Part shown: positions 34,284 to 45,692 of the stretch, one piece after another
Numbering within the stretch: position 1 is the first letter of the stretch
Layout of the letters: each line of letters starts with the position of its first letter
NCBI RefSeq assembly: GCF_001665685.1
Contig: NZ_LZTB01000063.1
Location: 27,185-91,184, forward strand
Reading direction: 5' to 3'
Length of the DNA: 64,000 nt
From: Mycobacterium sp. 852013-50091_SCH5140682
Lineage (GTDB): Bacteria; Actinomycetota; Actinomycetes; Mycobacteriales; Mycobacteriaceae
The notes under the pieces: generated by a model
Told to the model about the DNA's origin: nothing
What the model saw: the letters and a program-made list of their open reading frames with translations, nothing else
Databases searched by the model: none
Program-made: the position numbers and the translations under genes

Positions 34284-34302
34284 GGTTACCAGTCAGTAAA
34301 GC

Positions 34303-35451
34303 TTAAACGTCGAGTACACAATCGCCGGAAGCCGCCGAAACACAGGTCTGAATCCGGTTCCCTGGCTCATATTCGACGCCGGTACGCAGGTCGCGGACGT
34401 GTCCGCCGACCAGACCCACCACGCAGGATTGACAGATACCCATCCGGCACCCGAAGGGCATCCGGATGCCGACCTGTTCACCCGCATCCATCAACGGCGT
34501 CGCACTGTCGACATCGACAGACTTGCCGCTGCGCTCGAACGTCACCGTGCCCCCAACACCATGCACCGCGGCGCGCGACACCGCGAACCGTTCCAGGTGC
34601 AGATGCTCAGGGATACCCGCCGCCGCCCACACTTTCTCGGCGTCGTTGAGCATGCCCTCCGGCCCGCACGCCCAGGCCTGGCGGTCCTGCCAGTCCGGCA
34701 CCACCTCGGCCAGCCGGGACAGGTCCAGCCGCCCCTCGGTGCGCGTGCTGCGCAGATGAAGCCGGTAGCCGGGATGCGCCTCGTGCAACTCGGCGAGCTC
34801 GGCCCCGAACATCACGTCCGCCTCCGTCGGCGCGGAGTGCACATGGATGATGTCGGTGATCTGATCGCGGCGCACCAGCGTGCGCAGCATCGACATGACC
34901 GGGGTGATACCGGATCCGGCGGTGAGGAACAGCACCGAGGCCGGCGCCGGGTCGGGCATGACGAAGTTGCCCTGCGGGGCGGCCAGCCGCACCACGGTGC
35001 CGGGCGCCAGGCCGTTGACCAGGTGGCTGGACAGGAAGCCCTCGGGCATCGCCTTGACGGTGATCGCGATGGTGCGCTGACCGGCGATCGGATGCTTGTC
35101 CGGCACGGAGGTCAGCGAGTAGGAGCGCCACCGCCACCGGCCGTCCATCAGCACGCCGATGCCGATGTACTGCCCCGGCTCGTAGTCGAACGAGAATCCC
35201 CAGCCCGGCTTGACCACCAGCGTTGCCGAGTCGGACGTCTCTTGACGCACCTCGACCACCCGGCCCCGCAGCTCGCGCGCGGACCACAGCGGGTTGGCGA
35301 GCTTCAGGTAGTCATCGGGCAGCAGCGGTGTGGTGATCCGGCCCGCGATGGTACGCAACGCATGCCAGCCGGGACGCTCCTTGGCACCCGCGACAGTGGG
35401 ACGGACGGTGTCGGCCACATTGGCCGAGACTTTGATGGAGTTCTTGGCCAT
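34303..35451 (-). CDS. Desaturase electron-transfer partner, flavin reductase with C-terminal ferredoxin (Rv3230c-like)
   Basis: 382 residues. An N-terminal FAD domain (RSYSLTSVP-type WRSYSL segment), NAD domain (FLTAGSGITPVMSMLRTL) and a C-terminal plant-type [2Fe-2S] ferredoxin (GCRMGICQSC, with the last cysteine in IQTCVSAA) form a complete NAD(P)H-to-iron-sulfur chain. In M. tuberculosis this protein (Rv3230c) feeds electrons to DesA3. Separate promoters with matching operators before this gene and desA3, 68 bases apart, indicate co-regulation. Confidence 0.9.
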   Translation of the reverse strand: MAKNSIKVSANVADTVRPTVAGAKERPGWHALRTIAGRITTPLLPDDYLKLANPLWSARELRGRVVEVRQETSDSATLVVKPGWGFSFDYEPGQYIGIGVLMDGRWRWRSYSLTSVPDKHPIAGQRTIAITVKAMPEGFLSSHLVNGLAPGTVVRLAAPQGNFVMPDPAPASVLFLTAGSGITPVMSMLRTLVRRDQITDIIHVHSAPTEADVMFGAELAELHEAHPGYRLHLRSTRTEGRLDLSRLAEVVPDWQDRQAWACGPEGMLNDAEKVWAAAGIPEHLHLERFAVSRAAVHGVGGTVTFERSGKSVDVDSATPLMDAGEQVGIRMPFGCRMGICQSCVVGLVGGHVRDLRTGVEYEPGNRIQTCVSAASGDCVLDV

Positions 35452-35458
35452 GACAACC

Positions 35459-35485
35459 TACGGTACCGTAACTTACGGTGCCGTA
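35459..35485. promoter_or_regulatory. Double operator of the desaturase reductase (two 12-bp dyads)
   Basis: TACGGTACCGTA (35459-35470, a perfect palindrome) and TACGGTGCCGTA (35474-35485), again 15 bp apart and 8-34 bases before the ATG at 35451. It matches the desA3 site at 34257 in sequence, spacing and orientation. Confidence 0.75.
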
Positions 35486-35556
35486 GCTAGTCGTAGCATC
35501 CGGCGCGCGGCACAAATCATGGTTTTGATTCTCCCCCAGATCAAGCGGTTCGGCGA

Positions 35557-35626
35557 CTACGAGACCAGGGAGTTCTTGTAGACCTTGCCGTCCTTCATGA
35601 TGACCTTGAAGTTGCGTCCGGCGTCG
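35557..35626 (-). pseudogene. C-terminal remnant of an amidohydrolase gene
   Basis: Read on the minus strand, this stretch encodes DAGRNFKVIMKDGKVYKN-SLVS and a stop, the typical C-terminus of imidazolonepropionase-like amidohydrolases, where the VIMKDGKVYKN strand closes the composite beta sandwich. Only about 22 codons remain; no start, no ribosome site and no metal-binding domain are present, and the upstream sequence belongs to the next gene. It is most simply the tail of a gene otherwise deleted. Confidence 0.55.
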
Positions 35627-36124
35627 CTACAGCAGTTCGAGCAGGAACGGCAGTTCCTGCGACGCATACCAGGCGAGGTCGTGATCCTGGGCATCTCCGA
35701 CCGTGAGCTCGGCGTCCTCGTCGCCCAGATCGGCGTCGTCGATCACTTCCACAGCCGCCAGCACCGCCGGTTCGGCGGCGGCGTTGTCCACGTAGGCCGC
35801 GATGATGTCGTCGAAGGGCACAGGCCCCGACAGCCGCACCACCGCGTCGTCGAGATCGGGCCGCGGCGTCGCCGAGGCCACCTCGGCGACCACCACCGCC
35901 CGCCGCGCCGGTAGCCCGGTATCGCCCCCCGCGGCGAGCAGGCGCAGCGAGGCCAAGGCCGCCTCCTGCAGCGCCACCTCGGCGAGCTCGTCGTCGTCAC
36001 CCTCGGCGTAGGCCTCACGCAGTGTCGGCGTGACCGCGAACGCGGTCCCGTTCGTCACGAGCAGGACCCGGTCGGCGACGAGCTGCTGCAGGCCGGCCAG
36101 AGTCGCCGGGATGTACACGCGCAC
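35627..36124 (-). CDS. Conserved hypothetical protein (Rv3231c-like)
   Basis: 165 residues, start MRVYIPATLAGLQQLV. It has an alternating alpha/beta pattern and an acidic C-terminal half, no signal peptide or membrane segment, and no known catalytic motif. The protein is conserved at this place in mycobacteria, between the desaturase reductase and ppk2. I do not recognise a function. Confidence 0.75.
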   Translation of the reverse strand: MRVYIPATLAGLQQLVADRVLLVTNGTAFAVTPTLREAYAEGDDDELAEVALQEAALASLRLLAAGGDTGLPARRAVVVAEVASATPRPDLDDAVVRLSGPVPFDDIIAAYVDNAAAEPAVLAAVEVIDDADLGDEDAELTVGDAQDHDLAWYASQELPFLLELL

Positions 36125-36154
36125 CCCGCGAGACTAGCCGTCCGCAGCGGTGTT

Positions 36155-37012
36155 CTACTCGCGGTCCCCGATCAGTGTCGCGACATGATCGTCGACGTAT
36201 CGGGCCAGGTCCCGCGACGGGCGCCGGTAGTCGCCCGTCTGCACGGGGCGATCAGGCAATGTCACGGGCGGCCGCTCGACGTCGTGGTAGTCGATGGTGG
36301 ACAGCAAATGCGCCATCATGTTGAGCCGGGCATGCTTCTTGATGTCGGATTCGACGATGTACCAAGGACTTTGCGGCGTATCGGTGTGCACCATCATCTG
36401 GTCCTTGGCCCGTGAATAGTCCTCCCAGCGGTATACCGATTCCAGATCCATCGGCGAGAGCTTCCACTGCCTGACCGGATCGTCCTTACGCGACTGGAAC
36501 CGGCGCAGCTGCTCATCGTCGGACACCGAGAACCAGTATTTGCGCAGCAGGATCCCGTCTTCGAGCAGCATCTGCTCGAAGATAGGGGTCTGCCGCAGGA
36601 ACAGCTGATGCTCGCGCGGCGTGCAAAAACCCATCACCTGTTCGACGCCGGCCCGGTTGTACCAGGACCGATCGAACAACACGATCTCGCCCTTGGCGGG
36701 CAGATGCGCGATGTAGCGCTGGTAATACCATTGCCCGCGTTCGCGTTCGGTGGGTGCGGGCAGTGCGGCCACCCTGGCGACGCGCGGGCTGAGATATTCG
36801 GTGATCCGCTTGATGGTGCCGCCCTTGCCCGCGGCGTCGCGACCCTCGAACACCACCACGATGCGGGCGCCCGTGTGCCGCACCCACTCCTGCATCCTGA
36901 CGAACTCTGTTTGCAGCCGGAACAACTCGGCCTCATAGACCTTGTTCGAGAGCTTCTGCTTGCCGCTGCGCTTCTGCCCGTCGGCCGGTCCGTCGTTCGA
37001 TGCTGCACTCAT
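36155..37012 (-). CDS. ppk2: Polyphosphate kinase 2 family protein
   Basis: 285 residues, single-domain PPK2. Walker A FEGRDAAGKGG, lid-type RRFQSRKDDP and Walker B LFDRSWYNRAG are present, as is the conserved WKLSPMDLES segment. The enzyme uses polyphosphate to phosphorylate nucleoside mono- or diphosphates; the M. tuberculosis homologue Rv3232c makes GTP from GDP. The N-terminus is a short basic tail. Confidence 0.93.
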   Translation of the reverse strand: MSAASNDGPADGQKRSGKQKLSNKVYEAELFRLQTEFVRMQEWVRHTGARIVVVFEGRDAAGKGGTIKRITEYLSPRVARVAALPAPTERERGQWYYQRYIAHLPAKGEIVLFDRSWYNRAGVEQVMGFCTPREHQLFLRQTPIFEQMLLEDGILLRKYWFSVSDDEQLRRFQSRKDDPVRQWKLSPMDLESVYRWEDYSRAKDQMMVHTDTPQSPWYIVESDIKKHARLNMMAHLLSTIDYHDVERPPVTLPDRPVQTGDYRRPSRDLARYVDDHVATLIGDRE

Positions 37013-37077
37013 GCGCGAATTCTAGGTGCGCGCAGCGCCATTGCCGCACGGATCCCGCCGTGCCGGAGGTCGGCGGC

Positions 37078-38487
37078 TCATCTGGCCGCGTCGAGCAATT
37101 CCTCCAGCGATTCGCGCAGCAGGCTGGGCACCACGTCGACATCGCTCATGGCGTCACGGTCGGCGTTGATCCCGAAATACAGCATGCCGTTGTAGGACGT
37201 CACGCCGATGGCCAGTACCTGATTCTGCAGCAGCGGCGGTACCGCATAGGTCTCCAGCAGCTTGGTCCCGGCCACGTACATCTGCTTCTGCGCCCCGGGA
37301 ACATTGGTGATCAACAGGTTGAACAACCGGGCCGAGAAGCCCGTCGCCACACGGATTCCCATGGCATGCAACGTCGGCGGGGCGAACCCCGACAGCGTGA
37401 CGATGGTGCGCGCGTCGACCAGGCTGGCCGCGGTGGAATGCGATTCGGTCGCGTGGGCGATCTGGGAGAGCCGCACGACGGGGTTACCCTCCCCCACCGG
37501 CAGGTCGACGAGGAACGGCGACACCTCACTGATCGCCTGTCCGGGCGCGGTCGAGTCCAGTTCGGCGTCGGGGTACACCGACATCGGCGCCATCGCCCGC
37601 ACTGTGGTGGTGGGCGTGACCGGTTCGCCGCGGGACAGCAGCCAGTTGCGCAGCGCCCCGGCCACCACCGCGAGCACCACATCGTTGATGTCGCAGTCGT
37701 AGCGGGCGCGCACCGACCGGTAGTCCTCCAGCCGGTGCTCGGCCACCGAGAACCGGCGGTTGCGCGACACCGTCGTGTTCAACGGGCTGCTCGGGGCGGT
37801 GCCGCGGGCCGCGGTGCGCACCGCATCGGCCACCCGGCGACCGACTGCCGCCAGCTCACCGCTGTTGGTGGCCAGATCGAAGACCGCGTCCCGGACGGCG
37901 GCCAATTGGCTGGTCGGCCGGGCGATCCACTCCCCGATGGCACCGAGCACCAACTGCCGGTCGCTGGGTTCGCGGGCCGGAATCCAGATGTCCTCGCCGA
38001 ACTCGGGCGGCTTCTGCGTACGGTCGGCGATCACGTGGCCGATCTCCAGGGCCGTCATTCCGTTGACCAAGGCCTGGTGGGTCTTGGTGTAGATGGCGAT
38101 GCGGTTCTTGGTGAGCCCTTCGACCAGGTACATCTCCCACAGCGGACGGGTCTTGTCCAGTGGACGCGAGCCCAGCCGGGCGACCAGATCGTGCAGCTGG
38201 GCATCGCTGCCCGGCGACGGCAGCGCCGAGCGGCGGATGTGGTAAGTGATGTCGAAGTCACGGTCGTCGACCCATACCGGCCGGGCCAGCCCCAACGTCA
38301 CCTCACGCACCTTCTGCCGGTAGCGCGGAATCTGCGGCAGCCGCTGTTCGACGGTCGCCAGAAGCGTCTCGTAGCTCAGTCCGGCACGGGGTTTGCGCAG
38401 TATCGCCAACGACCCCACATACATCGGGGTCGAGGTGTTTTCCAAGTGGAAGAACGATGCGTCGGACGCCGACAGCCTGCTCACCAT
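37078..38487 (-). CDS. WS/DGAT-type acyltransferase with altered active-site motif
   Basis: 469 residues in one piece, corresponding to the split pair Rv3233c/Rv3234c of M. tuberculosis. The fold features are present (PLWEMYLVEGL, NDVVLAVVAGALRNWL, NLLITNVPGAQ, YNGMLYFGINAD). The catalytic HHxxxDG box reads HQALVNG at 137-143: the second His, the expected general base, is Gln and the Asp is Asn. The enzyme class esterifies diacylglycerol or fatty alcohols with acyl-CoA. With this motif activity may be lost or changed. Confidence 0.85.
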   Translation of the reverse strand: MVSRLSASDASFFHLENTSTPMYVGSLAILRKPRAGLSYETLLATVEQRLPQIPRYRQKVREVTLGLARPVWVDDRDFDITYHIRRSALPSPGSDAQLHDLVARLGSRPLDKTRPLWEMYLVEGLTKNRIAIYTKTHQALVNGMTALEIGHVIADRTQKPPEFGEDIWIPAREPSDRQLVLGAIGEWIARPTSQLAAVRDAVFDLATNSGELAAVGRRVADAVRTAARGTAPSSPLNTTVSRNRRFSVAEHRLEDYRSVRARYDCDINDVVLAVVAGALRNWLLSRGEPVTPTTTVRAMAPMSVYPDAELDSTAPGQAISEVSPFLVDLPVGEGNPVVRLSQIAHATESHSTAASLVDARTIVTLSGFAPPTLHAMGIRVATGFSARLFNLLITNVPGAQKQMYVAGTKLLETYAVPPLLQNQVLAIGVTSYNGMLYFGINADRDAMSDVDVVPSLLRESLEELLDAAR

Positions 38488-38505
38488 GCGGCGCCAACCT
38501 CCCCT

Positions 38506-40416
38506 TCAGTCGCCATGATCCCCGTCACGGTAACCGGCCGAACTGTTAGTGCGCATGACGGGTGCGTCAATCCAGGTCAGCGGGGACAGTTCCCAGTGGC
38601 CCCCGCCGGTCAACTGCAGCCGGGAGCGGTGATGGCGGTCGATCGTGGACCGGTGACCGACGCTGACCACCACGCACTCGGGCAGCCGCTCGCGCACCAG
38701 GGTGTACATGGCATCCTCAAGACCCTCGTCCAGCGCCGACGTCGACTCGTCGAGGAACACCACCCGGGGCCGGACCAGCAGCACCCGCGCGAACGAGACC
38801 CGCTGCTGCTCACCGAGCGACAGCACCGACGCCCAGTCCGCCTCCTCGTCGAGGCGTTCGATCAGATGCCCGAGGGCCACCGCGCGCAGCGTGTTCCGCA
38901 ATGTGTCGTCGGTGACGTCGGCAACCGGAAGTGGGTACACCACCGCCTCCCGCAGATCCCCCAGCGGCAGATACGGCAGCTGCGGTAGGAACAGCGTCGC
39001 CCATCCGGCGGGATAACATGCCAGACCCGTTGTCCGAGGCCATAATTCGGCCAGGCTGCGCAGCAGGGTGGTTTTCCCGCAGCCTGACGGACCCTTCACC
39101 ACCACGCTGTCACCGGCGGTCAACACCATCGTCAGATCGGAGATCAGCGGATTACCGCTCAGATCGCTGACCCCGACGCCGGTGAGCGCCAGCGAATCCT
39201 GCGCGGCGCCGACACTGATCCGGGGCAGTTCGCGGGCGCGGCGATCACCATCCAGCATCTGGTCGATGCGCATCAGGGCGGCCCGGTAGACGGTGAACTC
39301 GTCGTAGCTGTCCCGGAAGAACGACAGTGCGCCACAGACGTTTCCGAACGCGGCGACGGTCTGCAGCAAGCCGCCGAGGGTGATCTGTCCGGCGAAGAAC
39401 CGCGGCGCCTGCACGATGTAGGGAATCATGCCGGTCGTCACGTCGCCGACGCCGCGATTCCAGCCGTTGAGCCGCAATTGGGCGAACACGATGCGCCACA
39501 TGTTGGCGATGATCTCGGCGAACCGGGAGTGCAGCAACTGCCGCTCACGTTCGCCGCCCCGGTAGAACGCGACACGTTCGGCATTGTCCCGCAGGCGCAC
39601 CAGTGCGTAGCGGAAACTCGCACTGAACCGTTCGTTGAGGAAGTTCAGCCGCACCAGCGGCCGGCCGATCCAGAACGCGATGAGCGTCACCGTGATCGAG
39701 AAGACGAATGCCACGAACACCATGGCCCGCGGAATCACCCAGCCGCCCAACTGCAATGGGCCGGACAGTTGCCACAGCACGCCCGTGAACATCACGATCA
39801 ACAACGACTTGTTGACCGCGCCGACGCTCATGTCCACCGACTTGGTGGTGAAGGTCTCGATGTCGGTCTGGATCCGCTGATCGGGGTTCTCCACCGGAGG
39901 GTGCAGAAAGCGGTTGCGGTAGAAGGCATCCCCGGTCATCCAGTCGTCGACCAGGCGGGTGTTGAGCCAGATGCGCCAGTGGATCGCCAAGACCCGGCGC
40001 AGGAACAGGTCCACCACGGTGTAGATCACGGTGAGCAGTACCAGAATCCCGCTGATCGCAAAGGATGTCATGAACGCATGACGCGCGGCATCCAGTTTGT
40101 CCGCATCGTGGGTGGCCAGCGCCTCGGCACCGACCTGTACGGCGTTCATCAGGTCCGCGTACTGGTAGGTGAAGATCACCACCACCCGCGCCGAATACAC
40201 CGTGTGCCACAGCATGAACGCCAGCAGCGCCCAGGTGCGCCAACTGCCGGTGAAGAACGGCGCGTTGACCCGCCAGAACTGTTGTCCCCAGCGGGTGCAA
40301 CGGGCCACGACGAACGCCACCGCGAGGAACACCACGAAGGTGATCACCCACGCCTGCAGTGTCCACACCAGCGAGCGCAGCGGCTCGCCGGGCCAATCGA
40401 TGCTGGGTTGAACCAT
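38506..40416 (-). CDS. BacA/SbmA-like transporter fused to ABC ATPase (Rv1819c-like)
   Basis: 636 residues from the ATG at 40416. The N-terminal half has about six membrane segments of the SbmA/BacA type (WGQQFWRVNAPFFTGSWRTW, NPDQRIQTDIE, FRYALVRLRDNAERVAFYRG). The C-terminal ATPase has Walker A GPSGCGKTT, a variant signature LSLGEQQR and Walker B VVFLDESTSALD. In M. tuberculosis the homologue Rv1819c imports cobalamin and hydrophilic solutes and gives sensitivity to peptide and aminoglycoside-like drugs. This copy sits 18 bases from the WS/DGAT gene and may share its transcript. Confidence 0.88.
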   Translation of the reverse strand: MVQPSIDWPGEPLRSLVWTLQAWVITFVVFLAVAFVVARCTRWGQQFWRVNAPFFTGSWRTWALLAFMLWHTVYSARVVVIFTYQYADLMNAVQVGAEALATHDADKLDAARHAFMTSFAISGILVLLTVIYTVVDLFLRRVLAIHWRIWLNTRLVDDWMTGDAFYRNRFLHPPVENPDQRIQTDIETFTTKSVDMSVGAVNKSLLIVMFTGVLWQLSGPLQLGGWVIPRAMVFVAFVFSITVTLIAFWIGRPLVRLNFLNERFSASFRYALVRLRDNAERVAFYRGGERERQLLHSRFAEIIANMWRIVFAQLRLNGWNRGVGDVTTGMIPYIVQAPRFFAGQITLGGLLQTVAAFGNVCGALSFFRDSYDEFTVYRAALMRIDQMLDGDRRARELPRISVGAAQDSLALTGVGVSDLSGNPLISDLTMVLTAGDSVVVKGPSGCGKTTLLRSLAELWPRTTGLACYPAGWATLFLPQLPYLPLGDLREAVVYPLPVADVTDDTLRNTLRAVALGHLIERLDEEADWASVLSLGEQQRVSFARVLLVRPRVVFLDESTSALDEGLEDAMYTLVRERLPECVVVSVGHRSTIDRHHRSRLQLTGGGHWELSPLTWIDAPVMRTNSSAGYRDGDHGD

Positions 40417-40555
40417 CTCTGCCCCCGTCCGTCGGACACCGCCACGGTATCCGGCGAAACTGGGCGCTCGGGACATCAATCGGGCGTGCGATGATGAACG
40501 GGTCTGCACCTCTCCAGCAGATGTGTCCTGTACCTGACCACCGCTGGAGATTGCC

Positions 40556-41049
40556 GTGCCCGTTCCCGAAACCACCCCGGCGCCGCCGTCGCTGACGTCG
40601 CCGGTGATCGACTTCGAGCCGCCCGCCTACCCGCTCACCCCACTGTCCACTGCGGTGTCCCGGGCAAAGAGCTGCCCGGCACCCACCGCGTTGCACCGGC
40701 CGAACCCGCGCCGGTTGCGGTTGGTCGAGCAGGCCGATCATCCGCCGCAGACGGAATCCACGCAGTTCGCCGAGGCGGTGCTGCGCCGGGTGCTGGAGGT
40801 CATCGACCGGCGCAGGCCACCCGCGCAGTTACGCCCGTTGATCAGCCCGCAGGTGCTCGATGCGGTGCTGGCACTGCCGGCCCGGCAGGCGGCCGCAGCC
40901 ACGCTGCGCCGGGTGCGGTTGCGCGCCGCACCCGGGCCAGGGGCCGCCGAGGTGTTCGCCACCTTCACTCGCGGGCCCCGGGTGCACGCCATCGCCGCCA
41001 AAATCGAATTACACGGCGGCCGTTGGCAATTGACAGCTCTGCAGGTGGG

Positions 41050-41053
<4 letters not shown>
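40556..41053 (+). CDS. Rv3235-family protein
   Basis: 165 residues from a GTG preceded by GGAGA. The first ~55 residues are Pro/Ala-rich and probably disordered; the remainder is Arg-rich with conserved short motifs (QFAEAVLRRVLEVIDRRRP, RPLISPQVLD, RVHAIAAKIE). This matches the small actinobacterial Rv3235 family found beside secA1. It converges on secA1 with a four-base overlap. A link to the secretion ATPase has been suggested only by position. Confidence 0.8.
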
Positions 41054-43905
<2,852 letters not shown>

Positions 43906-44007
43906 GCTATTTCCCCTGTGGGTATCGATGGATCTTTCGGTGTTGATCGTGGTCCATCGTAGGTGACCCGTCGAAATACCTGGTTGTACTCACTCGGCGA
44001 AGACGAA

Positions 44008-44037
44008 AACGCACCCCGGATCGCTCCGGGGTGCGTT
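44008..44037 (-). terminator. Intrinsic terminator of hpf
   Basis: A perfect 13-bp stem, AACGCACCCCGGA / TCCGGGGTGCGTT with a four-base loop. Read on the minus strand it is followed by TTTTCGTCTT, a partial U-tract, and lies 18 bases beyond the hpf stop. It separates hpf from secA1. Confidence 0.8.
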
Positions 44038-44055
44038 CTTGGCCGGTTCGACGAA

Positions 44056-44736
44056 TCAGGCGAGTCGGATGAGGCCGTAGTCGTAGGCGTGCCGCCGGTA
44101 TACCACCGACGGTTTGTCGCTCTCCTTGTCATGGAAGAGGAAGAAGTCGTGGCCGACCAGTTCCATCTCGTAGAGGGCGTCGTCCACGGTCATCGGCGTG
44201 GCCTGGTGTTCCTTGGTGCGGACCACGCGGCCGGGTTCGTGATCGTCGATGACTGCGGGTTCGGTCGCATCGACCGCCTCGTCAGCGGCGGTGTCCCCGG
44301 CCAGGTGGTCGGGCGTGGTCGCCTGGTGCAGTGATACGGGGGTCTTGTCGCCATAGTGGATCTTGCGGCGGTCCTTGCTGCGGCGCAGCCTGGCCTCAAG
44401 CTTTCCGGCTGCGGATTCGAGGGCCGCATAGAAACTGTCTGCACACGCCTCGCCGCGGACAACGGGGCCGCGGCCACGGGCAGTGATTTCGACGTGCTGG
44501 CAGTTCTTGCGTTGTCGTCGGTTGCGTTCGTGGTCAAGTTCGACGTCGAAGAGGTAGATGGTCCGGTCGAAGCGCTCCAGGCGTGACAGCTTTTCCGAGA
44601 CGTAGATTCGGAAATGATCGGGGACTTCCACGTTGCGCCCCTTGACCACAACTTCCGCGTTGGGCTCGGGGTTGGCACCTGTGTCACGATCCTCGACCAC
44701 CATCGCGGGGCCTGAATCCAGGGAATTGGTTGACAT
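44056..44736 (-). CDS. hpf: Long-form ribosome hibernation promoting factor
   Basis: 226 residues from the ATG at 44736 (a TTG three codons upstream is possible). The N-terminal domain (VVKGRNVEVPDHFRIYVSEKLSRLERF) is the YfiA/HPF fold that blocks the 30S decoding site; after an acidic linker the C-terminal ~55-residue domain (ATPMTVDDALYEMELVGHDFFLFHD) mediates 100S dimer formation in long HPF. Counterpart: Rv3241c. Expected to act in stationary phase or stress. Confidence 0.92.
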   Translation of the reverse strand: MSTNSLDSGPAMVVEDRDTGANPEPNAEVVVKGRNVEVPDHFRIYVSEKLSRLERFDRTIYLFDVELDHERNRRQRKNCQHVEITARGRGPVVRGEACADSFYAALESAAGKLEARLRRSKDRRKIHYGDKTPVSLHQATTPDHLAGDTAADEAVDATEPAVIDDHEPGRVVRTKEHQATPMTVDDALYEMELVGHDFFLFHDKESDKPSVVYRRHAYDYGLIRLA

Positions 44737-45022
44737 ACTTGGCAACTCGTTTCTCTCACTCGTTGCACGCGATCTGCGTGCCGGGCTCTAACGAATCGCG
44801 GCGATGGGTCAGGGTTTTGTCGCTCTCCCCATCGGCGCAAGGTGTCGAGTACTCACCTCCTACCGGTGCGGTGAAGTGACGCTGTGATGGAGCGTCGCCG
44901 TGAGGTGTTCACGGGTGGTTGGTGCCGACGGTAGTCCGTGTTCACCGGTTCGTGCCACCAATTTCGACGACATGTTTGCAGTTCTTCATTTCTGTTTGAT
45001 TGCGCGGTAATTGCCACCTGTG
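44737..45022. promoter_or_regulatory. Upstream region of hpf
   Basis: About 286 bases without a convincing reading frame, between the hpf start and the end of the comF-like gene. A long leader or stress-responsive promoter for hpf would lie here. I see no strong hairpin or riboswitch-like structure. Confidence 0.35.
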
Positions 45023-45652
45023 TCAGGCATGTGCGACGACCAACACACCGGCCACATTCGCCCCCGCGCCACGCAGTACGCGCACCGACTCGGCAGCCGT
45101 GGCACCGGTCGTCACGATGTCGTCGACGAGCAGCACCTCACCGGTCACACCGGCCACCACCCGGACCCGTCCGGCGATGTTGCGTTGCCGGGCGGTGCCC
45201 GACAGGCCGACGGAATCGCGGACCCATGGCCGCAGCCGCAACGCAGGCACGGTGCGCACCCCGGGCCGTCCCGCGCACGCCGCGACGGCCATCGCGGTGA
45301 CCGGGTCCCCGCCGCGGCGGCGGGCGGCGAGCCTGCGGGTGGGGGCAGGCACCACGGTCAGCGGCGCGTCGACGACACCCCACGCCAGCAGCCGATCCAA
45401 ACCGTCCCGCAGCGCGGCCGCGAGCGGCGCCACCAGATCCGTGCGGCCCCGCTCCTTGGCGGCCACGATGGCCTGGCGCCGGGCACCGGCGTAGCGGCCG
45501 AGGGCGAACACCGGAACGCCGGGATCGGTGCGCGGGGTGACCAGGTGCGGTTCGTCGGCGCGCACCGCCAGCGTCGACGCGCACGCCGGGCACCACCGCG
45601 TCGACGGGGCGCCGCAACCGCCGCATTCCAGCGGCAGGATCAGGTCGAGCAT
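45023..45652 (-). CDS. ComF-like phosphoribosyltransferase-domain protein
   Basis: 209 residues. The N-terminal cysteines (LECGGCGAPSTRWCPAC) form a zinc ribbon as in ComF/GntX. The PRPP-binding loop is VLLVDDIVTTGATAAE. ComF relatives act in DNA uptake in competent bacteria; in mycobacteria (Rv3242c) the role is unproven. It lies 40 bases after lpqB on the same strand. Confidence 0.87.
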   Translation of the reverse strand: MLDLILPLECGGCGAPSTRWCPACASTLAVRADEPHLVTPRTDPGVPVFALGRYAGARRQAIVAAKERGRTDLVAPLAAALRDGLDRLLAWGVVDAPLTVVPAPTRRLAARRRGGDPVTAMAVAACAGRPGVRTVPALRLRPWVRDSVGLSGTARQRNIAGRVRVVAGVTGEVLLVDDIVTTGATAAESVRVLRGAGANVAGVLVVAHA

Positions 45653-45692
45653 GCCCGCAGTGTGCGCGGCACGACCGACATATCCGGTCGGC

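Noticed and set aside
37000..38988. A 662-residue plus-strand frame opposite the WS/DGAT gene
   Set aside because: Antisense shadow; the minus strand encodes a complete recognisable acyltransferase.
44737..45022. Riboswitch or small RNA upstream of hpf
   Set aside because: No conserved riboswitch core or strong stem-loop could be found by eye; left as a plain upstream region.
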